Origin: Streptomyces agglomeratus
GTDB lineage: Bacteria; Actinomycetota; Actinomycetes; Streptomycetales; Streptomycetaceae
Assembly: GCF_001746415.1 (NCBI RefSeq)
Contig: NZ_MEHJ01000001.1
Location: 4,416,501-4,480,500 of the forward strand
Direction of reading: 5' to 3'
Length of the DNA stretch: 64,000 bases
Shown: positions 40,510 to 47,819 of the stretch, one piece after another
Numbering within the stretch: position 1 is the first letter of the stretch
How the letters are laid out: every line of letters begins with the position of its first letter
Program-made: the position numbers and the translations under genes
The notes under the pieces: model-generated
Seen by the model: only the letters and a program-made list of their open reading frames with translations
Database searches by the model: none
Told to the model about the DNA's origin: nothing

Positions 40510-41925
40510 TTGAGTACGGGATCCGGAGCAGACTCCGCCCCCGCACCGAACATCCACCACGAGACCAGCACCACCAGACAGCACACGCAACACAAGGAAC
40601 ACGCGGAACACCAGCGGACGGGCATGTTCTCGTCCCTGAAGATCCGCAACTACCGGCTCTTCGCGACCGGCGCCGTCGTGTCCAACACCGGGACATGGAT
40701 GGCACGCATCACCCAGGACTGGCTGGTGCTCGACCTCACCGGGTCGGCGGCGGCCGTCGGTATCACCACGGCCCTCCAGTTCCTGCCGATGCTGCTCTTC
40801 GGCCTGTACGGCGGTGTCATCGCCGACCGGTACCCGAAGCGAACCCTCCTGCTCTTCAGCCAGGCCGCCCTCGGCCTGTGCGGCGTGGCGCTCGCCGCGC
40901 TCACGCTCTCCGGCCACATCCAGGTCTGGCACGTCTACCTGATCGCGTTCCTGCTCGGCATGGTCACGGTCGTCGACAACCCGGCCCGGCAGTCCTTCGT
41001 CTCCGAGATGGTCGGCCCCGGCCAGCTGCGCAACGCGGTCAGCCTCAACTCGGCGAACTTCCAGTCGGCCCGCCTGATCGGCCCCGCCGTCGCGGGTGTG
41101 CTGATCACGACGGTCGGCAGCGGCTGGGCGTTCATGCTCAACGGCCTGTCCTTCCTCGCGCCGCTCGCGGGTCTGCTGCTGATGCGCCAGAGCGAGATGC
41201 ACAAGGCCGAACGCGTCGCGCGCGGCAAGGGCCAGCTCCGGGAGGGCCTGCGTTACGTCTCCGGCCGCCCCGAGCTGATCTGGCCGATCGTCCTCGTCGG
41301 CTTCGTCGGCACCTTCGGCTTCAACTTCCCGATCTGGCTGAGCGCCTTCGCCGACGGTGTCTTCCACGGCGGAGCCGGGCTGTACTCCTTCTTCAACATC
41401 CTGATGGCGGCCGGTTCGCTGGCCGGCGCGCTGCTCTCCGCCCGCCGCCGCTCCTCGCGGCTGCGGATGCTGGTGGCCGCGGCGATGGCCTTCGGCCTGC
41501 TCCAGATCACGGCGTCGTTCTCGCCGTCCATGTGGCTGTTCGCGATGCTGCTGGTGCCGATCGGCATGCTCGGCCTGACGGTCAACATCACCGCCAACAC
41601 GAGCGTCCAGATGGCGACGGACCCGGCGATGAGGGGCCGCGTGATGAGCCTCTACATGATGGTCTTCGCCGGTGGTACGCCGGTGGGCGCGCCCCTGCTC
41701 GGCTGGGTGACCGACACCTACGGCGCGCGCGTGGGCTTCGCGACGGGCGGCGTCATATCGCTCCTGGCGGGCGTGGGAGTGGCGCTCGTACTGGCACGCC
41801 TCGGGGGCCTGCGCCTGAAGCTGGACCTGCGCCGGGGGCACCAGCACGTGGCGTTCGTGCCCAAGGCCCCGCTCCGGCGGCAGGACGACGGCGTACGCGC
41901 GAAGGAACTCACGACGGTGGCGTGA
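40510..41925 (+). CDS. MFS exporter under MarR control
   Basis: 471 residues from a TTG; AAGGAGG at 40493-40499 is the strongest ribosome site nearby. A hydrophilic His/Thr/Gln-rich N-terminus of about 38 residues precedes FSSLKIRNYRLFATGAVVSNTGTWMARITQDWLVLDLT, the start of the EntS/DHA3-like MFS group. 12 membrane helices; motif A is YGGVIADRYPKRTLLL (about 102-117). It is predicted to export a small molecule by proton antiport. Coupled to marR and closed by a strong terminator. Substrate unknown. Confidence 0.88.
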   Translation: MSTGSGADSAPAPNIHHETSTTRQHTQHKEHAEHQRTGMFSSLKIRNYRLFATGAVVSNTGTWMARITQDWLVLDLTGSAAAVGITTALQFLPMLLFGLYGGVIADRYPKRTLLLFSQAALGLCGVALAALTLSGHIQVWHVYLIAFLLGMVTVVDNPARQSFVSEMVGPGQLRNAVSLNSANFQSARLIGPAVAGVLITTVGSGWAFMLNGLSFLAPLAGLLLMRQSEMHKAERVARGKGQLREGLRYVSGRPELIWPIVLVGFVGTFGFNFPIWLSAFADGVFHGGAGLYSFFNILMAAGSLAGALLSARRRSSRLRMLVAAAMAFGLLQITASFSPSMWLFAMLLVPIGMLGLTVNITANTSVQMATDPAMRGRVMSLYMMVFAGGTPVGAPLLGWVTDTYGARVGFATGGVISLLAGVGVALVLARLGGLRLKLDLRRGHQHVAFVPKAPLRRQDDGVRAKELTTVA

Positions 41926-41955
41926 CAGGGGAGTGAGACCCCTGACCTCGCACCA

Positions 41956-41990
41956 TGTGGCCCCGGACACGTGCCGTGTCCGGGGCCACA
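41956..41990. terminator. Strong bidirectional terminator
   Basis: TGTGGCCCCGGACACG (41956-41971), loop TGC, and its exact complement (41975-41990); 16-bp perfect stem between the MFS gene and the convergent toxin gene. Confidence 0.8.
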
Positions 41991-42006
41991 CCTCTGTGCG
42001 GGGCGG

Positions 42007-42378
42007 TTATCGCTGAGCCCAGCGGTGCAGGTGCTCACTCAGGGCCCTGACGCCGGCGGCACCCGGCGCGATGGAAGCCAGTACCTTCCGCAGTTCGTCG
42101 GGAGGCGGCTGGAGCCGCAGGCCGTTTGCCTTCATGAACGCGCGGGCTGAGGCGAAGGCGAAGGCTTTGTTGCTGCGCTCCAAGGGGGCGAGCAGGGCGA
42201 GCGTCTGCATGAGCGCGGCCGCTTTGAGCGGAACCGAGCCGTACACCTCGTGGTTGCAGGCCCTGGCCTGCGTGCGGGCCGACCCGGCGATCAGTACACC
42301 GAGGTCGTCCGCCTGAGGGTCGCCGGGGACTTGTTCCGCAGTCCACAACAGCTGGCTCAGGTCGAGGTGATGGGTCAT
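42007..42378 (-). CDS. Fic/Doc-family toxin-like protein with degenerate active motif
   Basis: 123 residues, size and helix pattern of Doc (death-on-curing) toxins, which modify EF-Tu or other targets. The segment PLKAAALMQTLALLAPLERSNKAFAFASARAFMKANGLRL aligns with the Fic core, but where Doc has H-x-F-x-D-G-N-K-R this protein has A-P-L-E-R-S-N-K-A: the catalytic His is absent and only the central Asn-Lys remains. This is a variant seen in streptomycete 'Fic family toxin' proteins rather than a random decay, so it may act differently. Its ATG overlaps the TGA of the RHH antitoxin gene, the classic TA order. Confidence 0.72.
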   Translation of the reverse strand: MTHHLDLSQLLWTAEQVPGDPQADDLGVLIAGSARTQARACNHEVYGSVPLKAAALMQTLALLAPLERSNKAFAFASARAFMKANGLRLQPPPDELRKVLASIAPGAAGVRALSEHLHRWAQR

Positions 42379-42614
42379 GCGGCATCGGCTTGCGTACGAG
42401 GCGGGGCGTCGTCTGCGAGATCCGCCTCGGCGAGCACGTCACCGTACAACTCGAATGTCTCCAGCACCGCCTCTTTGTACCGCTCAGTGAACTCGTCCCG
42501 CTGGAGCGTCGTGACGACGTACTCCTGAACCGTCATGTCGCGGGCGGCGGCTCGCTCCTTGATCGATTCAAGGGAGTCGCTGTCTATGCGCACGCTGAGC
42601 ATCCTGGTGGCCAT
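42375..42614 (-). CDS. Ribbon-helix-helix antitoxin
   Basis: 79 residues. RHH DNA-binding domain (RMLSVRIDSDSLESIKERAAARDMTVQEYVV, residues 4-34) and a C-terminal tail DEFTERYKEAVLETFELYG that should wrap the toxin. First gene of a two-gene unit with the Fic-like protein, with a 4-bp overlap. RHH proteins of this type usually repress their own promoter and neutralise the partner. It is paralogous to the orphan at 39728-39910. Confidence 0.8.
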   Translation of the reverse strand: MATRMLSVRIDSDSLESIKERAAARDMTVQEYVVTTLQRDEFTERYKEAVLETFELYGDVLAEADLADDAPPRTQADAA

Positions 42615-42723
42615 GCCGCCATGCTTGCACGGTGTCTGCGCAGGTGAAAGTGGAAGTGCACATTCGGGTGGGCGGTGACCGGGCGGCGACCGCAGTCGAT
42701 CACCAGGAGTCGCGTCCGTGCCG

Positions 42724-42729
42724 GAAACT
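42724..42729 (+). promoter_or_regulatory. -10 hexamer, probable leaderless promoter
   Basis: GAAACT, 6 nt before the thpR ATG at 42736. Confidence 0.35.
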
Positions 42730-42735
42730 GGTCGT

Positions 42736-43305
42736 ATGAGACTCTTCGCCGCCGTGCTGCCACCCGCAGAGGCCATCGACGAACTCGCCGCCGCAGTCGA
42801 CCGGCTGCGCACCCTGCCCGGCAACGAAGGGCTGCGCTGGACGGGGCACGACGGCTGGCACTTCACGCTCGCCTTCCTCGGCGAGGTGGACGAGGAACTC
42901 CTCCCCGCCGTCGAGGAGCGCTTCGGCCGCGCCGCCGCCCGCCAGGCCCCCTTCTCGCTGCGCCTCCACGGCGGCGGCCACTTCGGCCGGCGCGCGCTGT
43001 GGGCCGGGGCGGCAGGCGGCCTGGACGCGATGCGGCTGCTCGCCGACCGCGCGGACGCGGCGGCGCGGCGGGCCGGGGTGGCGATGGATGAGCACCGGGC
43101 GTACAAGGCGCACCTCACGCTGGCCCGGAGCCGCACCGGCTCCGACACCGACCTGAGGCCGTACGTCGACGCGCTCGCCGGCTTCGAGGGCACGGCCTGG
43201 ACGGTGAGTGAGCTTGCTCTCGTACGCAGCAACCCGCCCACCGCCGGGGTTCCGGGCGCACAGCCCCGCTACGAGCCCCTGCGGATCTGGCCGCTGGGCC
43301 ACTGA
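42736..43305 (+). CDS. thpR: RNA 2',3'-cyclic phosphodiesterase
   Basis: 189 residues, 2H phosphoesterase. Both catalytic H-x-T motifs are present: HFTLAF (about 42-47) and HLTLAR (about 130-135). ThpR opens 2',3'-cyclic phosphates at RNA ends. ATG at 42736 gives the family N-terminus MRLFAAVLPP; a GTG at 42718 is in frame but less likely. Divergent from the RHH-Fic unit and followed closely by a micropeptide gene. Confidence 0.92.
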   Translation: MRLFAAVLPPAEAIDELAAAVDRLRTLPGNEGLRWTGHDGWHFTLAFLGEVDEELLPAVEERFGRAAARQAPFSLRLHGGGHFGRRALWAGAAGGLDAMRLLADRADAAARRAGVAMDEHRAYKAHLTLARSRTGSDTDLRPYVDALAGFEGTAWTVSELALVRSNPPTAGVPGAQPRYEPLRIWPLGH

Positions 43306-43341
43306 GGCGGGGCGGCGGCGAGGAGGCGCGCCGGGGGCGGT

Positions 43342-43347
43342 TACGCT
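43342..43347 (+). promoter_or_regulatory. -10 hexamer, probable leaderless promoter
   Basis: TACGCT, 6 nt before the GTG at 43354; supports a gene too short to be found by length alone. Confidence 0.45.
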
Positions 43348-43353
43348 CGATGG

Positions 43354-43443
43354 GTGGACCCGAAAAGCAGAAACCGGATCATGGCCGGTGTACTCGTTCT
43401 GATGTTCGTCGTCGTCGCCGTGGCGGCCGCGGTCGGCGGCTGA
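43354..43443 (+). CDS. 29-residue membrane micropeptide (SGM_5486-like)
   Basis: GTG ... TGA encodes VDPKSRNRI followed by a single hydrophobic helix MAGVLVLMFVVVAVAAAVGG. The layout (short polar N-terminus with Asn/Lys/Arg, then one membrane helix to the end) resembles the SGM_5486 family of transporter-associated small proteins in Streptomyces. TACGCT lies 6 nt before the GTG. Function unknown; possibly stabilises a membrane complex. Confidence 0.6.
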   Translation: MDPKSRNRIMAGVLVLMFVVVAVAAAVGG

Positions 43444-43500
43444 CCGGACGGCCGGGGCCGCCACGGCGCGTGACGCGTGCGAGGCAGGCGTCGGCCGCGT

Positions 43501-44499
43501 CTACCAGGCGAAGGACTCGGGAGACGGTCCCGGCCCCGGGAAGATCTCGTCCAGCGACGTCAGCACCTCCTCCGAAAGCTCCAGCTCCACCGCGCGCAGC
43601 GCCGACTCCAACTGCTCCGCCGTGCGCGGCCCGACGATCGGGCCGGTGACCCCCGGCCGCGTCAGCAGCCAGGCCAGCGCCGCCTCACCGGGCGCGAGCC
43701 CGTGCTTCTCCAGCAGGTCCTCGTACGCCTGCACCTGCGCGCGCACCGTCGTGTTCGCGAGCGCGTCCGCGGACCGCCCGGACGCAGAGCGTGCCGCCCC
43801 GCCCTCGCGCTCCTTGCGCAGTACGCCGCCGAGCAGACCGCCGTGCAGCGGCGACCACGGAATGACCCCGAGCCCGTACTCCCGGGCCGCCGGGATCACC
43901 TCCATCTCGGCGCTCCGTTCGGCGAGGTTGTAGAGGCACTGCTCGCTGACCAGGCCGTACGATCCGAGCCGCCGCGCGGTCTCGTTGGCGCGGGCGATGT
44001 GCCAGCCGGCGAAGTTCGACGACCCGGCGTACAGGATCTTGCCCTGCTGTACGAGTACGTCGACGGCCTGCCAGATCTCCTCGAACGGCGTGTGCCGGTC
44101 GACGTGGTGGAACTGGTAGATGTCGATGTAGTCGGTCCTCAGCCGCCGGAGGCTCGCCTCGACGGACCGGCGGATGTTGAGGGCGGAGAGGCGGTCGTGG
44201 TTGGGCCAGGGCGGTGTGTCGTCGAGCGACATGTTGGCGTACACCTTGGTGGCGAGGACGGTCTTGTCCCGCCGCTCGCCGCCCTTCGCGAACCAGGAGC
44301 CGATGATCTCCTCGGTCCGTCCCTTGTTGGCGCCCCATCCATAGGCGTTGGCGGTGTCGAAGTAGTTGACGCCGGCCCCGAGAGCGGCGTCCATGATGCT
44401 GTGGCTGTCGGCCTCGCTCGTCTGGGGCCCGAAGTTCATCGTGCCGAGGACGAGGCGGCTTACCTTGAGTCCCGTGCGTCCGAGTTGCGTGTACTTCAT
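43501..44499 (-). CDS. Aldo/keto reductase
   Basis: 332 residues, TIM-barrel NADPH-dependent oxidoreductase. The catalytic tetrad is visible: Asp and Tyr in YFDTANAYG (about 46-54), Lys in VLATKVY (about 83) and His in YQFHHVDRH (about 128). GSSNFAGWHIA and GPIVGPRTAEQLE bind the cofactor. Member of the YajO/YccK-like group that reduces aldehydes and ketones; substrate unknown. An 18-bp perfect palindrome lies 18 bp upstream of the start and is a probable operator. Confidence 0.9.
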   Translation of the reverse strand: MKYTQLGRTGLKVSRLVLGTMNFGPQTSEADSHSIMDAALGAGVNYFDTANAYGWGANKGRTEEIIGSWFAKGGERRDKTVLATKVYANMSLDDTPPWPNHDRLSALNIRRSVEASLRRLRTDYIDIYQFHHVDRHTPFEEIWQAVDVLVQQGKILYAGSSNFAGWHIARANETARRLGSYGLVSEQCLYNLAERSAEMEVIPAAREYGLGVIPWSPLHGGLLGGVLRKEREGGAARSASGRSADALANTTVRAQVQAYEDLLEKHGLAPGEAALAWLLTRPGVTGPIVGPRTAEQLESALRAVELELSEEVLTSLDEIFPGPGPSPESFAW

Positions 44500-44516
44500 G
44501 GTCCCCAACCCAACGC

Positions 44517-44534
44517 CTTCGAGCGCGCTCGAAG
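44517..44534. promoter_or_regulatory. 18-bp perfect palindrome before the aldo/keto reductase
   Basis: CTTCGAGCGCGCTCGAAG. Position and symmetry suggest a dimeric repressor site (for example TetR or MerR/HxlR type), but no regulator gene is adjacent. Confidence 0.5.
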
Positions 44535-44820
44535 CAAGAGGGCGTGCGCGGGAGGGGAGCGGGGCGCGGGGCCGATCCCGGGGCCGACCTTGGGCTCGTG
44601 AGAAGCGCGAGAAGCACGAGAAGCACGAGAAGTCGTGAGACGCCGCGAGAAACTCCCTTCGGAGTGGCGGGGATTGGCCCCTGGGCGGCCTTCGGCGGGG
44701 GCCGGAGCGGTGGGACGACGAAGGGCGCGGGTGAGGCCCTCGGCGTACTGCGGACAGCCCGTCAGGCGACGGGCTGCGCGGTTCGCCGACTCCTCTCACA
44801 CCTGCCCTGACCTGGGCTTA
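44535..44820. other. Intergenic region with short tandem repeats
   Basis: Four 9-bp units of the type GAGAAGCAC run from 44600 to 44635 (GAGAAGCGC, GAGAAGCAC twice, GAGAAGTCG). The rest is G-rich with no gene seen. Confidence 0.55.
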
Positions 44821-44835
44821 TGGGCTTCCCGGACC

Positions 44836-44856
44836 TAAAATTTCCCCATCGGGAAA
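44836..44856 (+). promoter_or_regulatory. -10 box and overlapping inverted repeat
   Basis: TAAAAT (44836-44841) looks like a -10 box, and TTTCCC-CATC-GGGAAA (44841-44856) would cover the transcription start. Candidate promoter and operator for the methyltransferase gene. Confidence 0.45.
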
Positions 44857-44865
44857 GGGGACCGG

Positions 44866-45627
44866 ATGGACCGGAACATACGCACGGTCGACGATGTGCT
44901 GAAGCTTCTGGACGGCCTGTTCGCGCCGGACGCCGACCGCTGGACTGTCGACGCGGCCGACTGGTGGGACGGCTTCTACGCGGACCGGGACAAGCCCGTG
45001 CCGTTCTTCGTGGCGAAGCCGGACGAGAACCTGGTCTCGTACGCCGAGCGCGGCCTGATCACGCCGGGCCGCGCCCTGGACCTGGGCTGCGGGCCGGGCC
45101 GCAACGCCCTGCGTCTCGCCTCGCTGGGCTGGCAGGTCGACGCCGTCGACCTGTCGCCGCAAGCAATCGCGTGGGCGGAGGAACGGGCGCGGGAGACGGG
45201 GGCGGAGGTCCGGTTCCGGTGCGGCGACGCGTTCGCCATGTCGGCGGCGGACGTGGCCGAACGGGGTGGTCCGTACGATCTCATCTACGATTCCGGCTGC
45301 TTCCACCACCTGCCGCCGCACCGCCGCGTCAGTTACCTGGCGCTGCTGGAACGGGCGCTGGCGCCGGGCGGTCACTTCGCGCTGACGTGCTTCGCTGCGG
45401 GGGAGGCGGGGATGGGCTCCGAGGTCCCGGACGCGGATTTCTACCGGGCGTCCCGGCTCCACGGCGGCCTCGCGTACACGCCGGAGTCGCTGCGGTGGAT
45501 CTTCGCAGACGGTGGCGGCCTGGCGGAGGTCGAACTGCGCCGCATGTACGACGAACCCGCCGAGTCACCGTCGTTCGGCGAACCCTTCCTCTGGACGGCG
45601 CTGTTCCGCCGGGGAGCGGAGGCGTAG
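44866..45627 (+). CDS. Class I SAM-dependent methyltransferase
   Basis: 253 residues. SAM-binding motif I ALDLGCGPGRNALRLA (about 69-84), motif II VDAVDLSPQAI (about 91-101), motif III-like FRCGDAF and post-motif PYDLIYDSGCFHHLPPHRR (about 133-151), characteristic of the TehB/thiopurine-type small-molecule methyltransferases. The acceptor is unknown. ATG at 44866 has an AAAGGGG ribosome site 5 nt upstream. A hairpin terminator follows. Confidence 0.88.
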   Translation: MDRNIRTVDDVLKLLDGLFAPDADRWTVDAADWWDGFYADRDKPVPFFVAKPDENLVSYAERGLITPGRALDLGCGPGRNALRLASLGWQVDAVDLSPQAIAWAEERARETGAEVRFRCGDAFAMSAADVAERGGPYDLIYDSGCFHHLPPHRRVSYLALLERALAPGGHFALTCFAAGEAGMGSEVPDADFYRASRLHGGLAYTPESLRWIFADGGGLAEVELRRMYDEPAESPSFGEPFLWTALFRRGAEA

Positions 45628-45633
45628 ACGTGA

Positions 45634-45660
45634 CTGCCCCGCCGGATTCCGGCGGGGCAG
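45634..45660. terminator. Bidirectional terminator hairpin
   Basis: CTGCCCCGCCGG (45634-45645), loop ATT, CCGGCGGGGCAG (45649-45660); 12-bp perfect stem between convergent genes. Confidence 0.75.
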
Positions 45661-45696
45661 CGGTACGCGGTGCGCGGTGGCGTCAGGTTCGGTCGG

Positions 45697-46101
45697 TCAG
45701 CCGCACGCGCCGTTGATCCAGCGGTGCGACTTGAGCATGTACGTGCCGGTCAGGTTGCCGCGCTGGCCCTGAGGCGTGCAGCCCATGCGGGTGTTGTAGT
45801 CGCGCCAGCGGTAGTACGCGACACCTGAGGCGGAGCTGGTGCCCCGGTTCCACACCGACTTCACGTTCGTGGTCTGCGACCAGGAACAGCGGATGGAGCC
45901 TTGCGTCCAGTCCTCGTCGGCGACACTCCAGGAACACTTCGAACCGGTGCCGTTCGCCCCGGTGTAGAAGCAGACGTTGCCGCTGGCGCACGCCCCCCAC
46001 GCCTGCTCGCCGGCCGGTGCGGCGGCTGCCACGGGTACGGCCACGGTGGTGAGGAGGGCGGCTGTGCCGAGGCCGGCCAGCGCCGTACGGATTTTGGGCA
46101 T
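45697..46101 (-). CDS. Secreted peptidase inhibitor family I36-like protein
   Basis: 134 residues. Signal peptide (MPKIRTALAGLGTAALLTTV ... AAAA, cleaved about residue 28), then a beta-gamma-crystallin-like domain with NVCFYTGANGTGSKCSW and a hydrophobic YYRWRDYN. Six cysteines (GACASGNVC, KC, RC, GC, AC) should form disulfides. The I36 family includes the Streptomyces metalloproteinase inhibitor SMPI. Inhibitory activity is inferred. ATG at 46101 with GAGAGGAAG upstream; the longer frame to 46203 is unlikely. Confidence 0.8.
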   Translation of the reverse strand: MPKIRTALAGLGTAALLTTVAVPVAAAAPAGEQAWGACASGNVCFYTGANGTGSKCSWSVADEDWTQGSIRCSWSQTTNVKSVWNRGTSSASGVAYYRWRDYNTRMGCTPQGQRGNLTGTYMLKSHRWINGACG

Positions 46102-46230
46102 GATGAAGTACTTCCTCTCCCTTGAGAGACTTCCCCCGCCGCCCGGGTCAGTGGGCGACGCGCCCACGCTAAGAATGCGGCCACGGAAGTCCAAGGGCAC
46201 CAATCGGCCAGAAGCCGGACGTGCCTCCGC

Positions 46231-46422
46231 CTAGCGGTTGTTGCCGCTGCGGTACGTGGCTACGAAGGCGGACCAGGTGGTGGGGGAGACGGCGAGTGCG
46301 GGGCGGGTGGTGTCTTTGGAGTCGCGGATGTGGATGGCGTGGTGGGAGGTGGCTACCTCGACGCAGTCGCCGCCCTGGCTGCCGCTGTAGCTGCTCTTGA
46401 ACCAGTTCAGGTCGGTGCTCAT
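46231..46422 (-). CDS. DUF397 (BldB/WhiJ-associated) protein
   Basis: 63 residues. WFKSSYSGSQGGDCVEVA (about 7-24) and the terminal HIRDSKDTTRPALAVSPTTWSAFVA are diagnostic of DUF397. These proteins pair with Scr1/WhiJ-type XRE regulators and act in development or as antitoxin-like partners. Its start overlaps the regulator stop (ATGA), so it is translationally coupled to it. Confidence 0.93.
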   Translation of the reverse strand: MSTDLNWFKSSYSGSQGGDCVEVATSHHAIHIRDSKDTTRPALAVSPTTWSAFVATYRSGNNR

Positions 46423-47231
46423 AGTGCGTCTGCCACCTGTTCGATCAACTTCGCGGACTCTTCGGGGCTGAGAGCCTGAGCTCGCAGAATGCCATACTTT
46501 CCGAACAGGTCTCCTAGGGCGGGCTGTTCGCTCACGAAGTAACCTCCGCTCTGTCCTTCGACATAGCCGAGCTGACGGCGTTCCGCCGTTTCCAGGAGAA
46601 TCATGGGGCCGTCGAGTCCCGCGTGAGCTTCGCGGTCCGCAGGCATCACTTGGATGTCCACGTTGCGCTGTCGCGTCGTATCAAGCAAGTGGTGCAGCTG
46701 CTGTTTGAGGACTTCGCGGCCGCCCACTGGGCGAGTCAGGGCGATCAGTTCCAAGACGAAGCTGATGACGGGTGCAGGCTTGCGCTGAAGAAGGTTCTGG
46801 CGCTCCAGCCGTGTTGTCACACGGCCCTCAACCTCCTCGTCGTCCAACGGCGGATAGTGGCAGTTGAAGACGGCGCGAGCGTAGTCCTCGGTCTGGAGAA
46901 GGCCAGGCACGACGTGGTTTTCGTAGGAATGGCGAGCCACCGCCCTTGCTTCTTCATCAGCGAGTGCCGCAAACCAGGACGGCAAGTGGTTGACCTTGAG
47001 TTCTCTCGCCGCTGCCAAAAGTGCACCTTGTGCACCCAGCGTCTCGTCCGCGTTGGGAGCAAACGTGGCCTTCGGCGGGCGCTCTCCCCTTTCCACCATG
47101 GCTACCTGAGACTTGGAAAAGCCGATGCGGCGGCTCAGCGCCTCCTGGGAGATGCCTGCGCGCTCCCGGTAGAAGCGCAGCAACGAGCCGAACATCTTCG
47201 CGTTGCCGGAGCCACGTTCACTGGTGTGCAC
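46419..47231 (-). CDS. Scr1/WhiJ-type XRE-family regulator (DUF5753)
   Basis: 270 residues. N-terminal HTH: FGSLLRFYRERAGISQEALSRRIGFSKSQVAMVERGERPP (about 13-52); the remainder is the DUF5753 ligand-binding-like domain with EEARAVARHSYENHVVPGLLQTEDYARAVF and DIQVMP. GTG at 47231 is selected because GGGGAGG lies 5 nt upstream; the frame to 47261 is not supported. With DUF397 it forms the standard two-gene unit controlling developmental or stress processes. Divergent from the 135-residue gene. Confidence 0.9.
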   Translation of the reverse strand: MHTSERGSGNAKMFGSLLRFYRERAGISQEALSRRIGFSKSQVAMVERGERPPKATFAPNADETLGAQGALLAAARELKVNHLPSWFAALADEEARAVARHSYENHVVPGLLQTEDYARAVFNCHYPPLDDEEVEGRVTTRLERQNLLQRKPAPVISFVLELIALTRPVGGREVLKQQLHHLLDTTRQRNVDIQVMPADREAHAGLDGPMILLETAERRQLGYVEGQSGGYFVSEQPALGDLFGKYGILRAQALSPEESAKLIEQVADAL

Positions 47232-47314
47232 AAAGTCCTCCCCGGGTGCACAGACCTGCACAGTCGTCCTGTGGTGCTGGTCACAGTCAACCTTCGCGCG
47301 TCATCGTCTGTTTC

Positions 47315-47722
47315 ATGAACAGAGAAACTGCGCCCTCATGGGTGCCCGCCTCCGGGCATGCCCTGCGACATGCCGGTATTCACTTCGACGCGGTCCGGAT
47401 CGAGGGGATTCTGGGGGAGCAGGCGGCGTACGAGCTGCTTCAGTTCACGGACTTCCAGGCCGGTCCGATCGTCCGCGAGGACACCGGCGCGCGGAGCGTC
47501 TACTTCCTGTTGCCACCGCAAACCGCCGCCGCGTACCGGTGGCCGGCGGGTGCTCGTGCGCTGAGCCGTGACGCGGGGTGTGCGGCGTACGTCGGCGTAC
47601 CGGCGTTGGAGGGGGCGACCCTGCCGCTGCGGTGGCAGTCGCGGCCGACGGCGGAAGTGCCGTACGTGGACGGCGGGTTGCTGCACGAAATGGTGGGGAG
47701 AGCGGTCCGTGCTGTACGGTAA
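47315..47722 (+). CDS. Unrecognised conserved protein (135 aa) in the WhiJ-like locus
   Basis: 135 residues, soluble. Central pattern GPIVREDTGARSVYFLLPPQTAAAYRWPAG followed by CAAYVGVPAL is shared, from memory, with small hypothetical proteins beside WhiJ/DUF397 loci in other streptomycetes and faintly recalls the N-terminal part of primase-polymerase proteins. I cannot assign a function. ATG at 47315 is chosen as the first Met; it is divergent from the XRE gene and followed 97 bp later by the helix-turn-helix gene. Confidence 0.6.
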   Translation: MNRETAPSWVPASGHALRHAGIHFDAVRIEGILGEQAAYELLQFTDFQAGPIVREDTGARSVYFLLPPQTAAAYRWPAGARALSRDAGCAAYVGVPALEGATLPLRWQSRPTAEVPYVDGGLLHEMVGRAVRAVR

Positions 47723-47819
47723 CCGCGTCATCACGCTCCGTACATGCGGAGCGGTCCCCGGCAGTGCTTGCGACACCGGCCGAGGACCTACACGCCGACT
47801 GGATCAGAGGTCCAACGGA

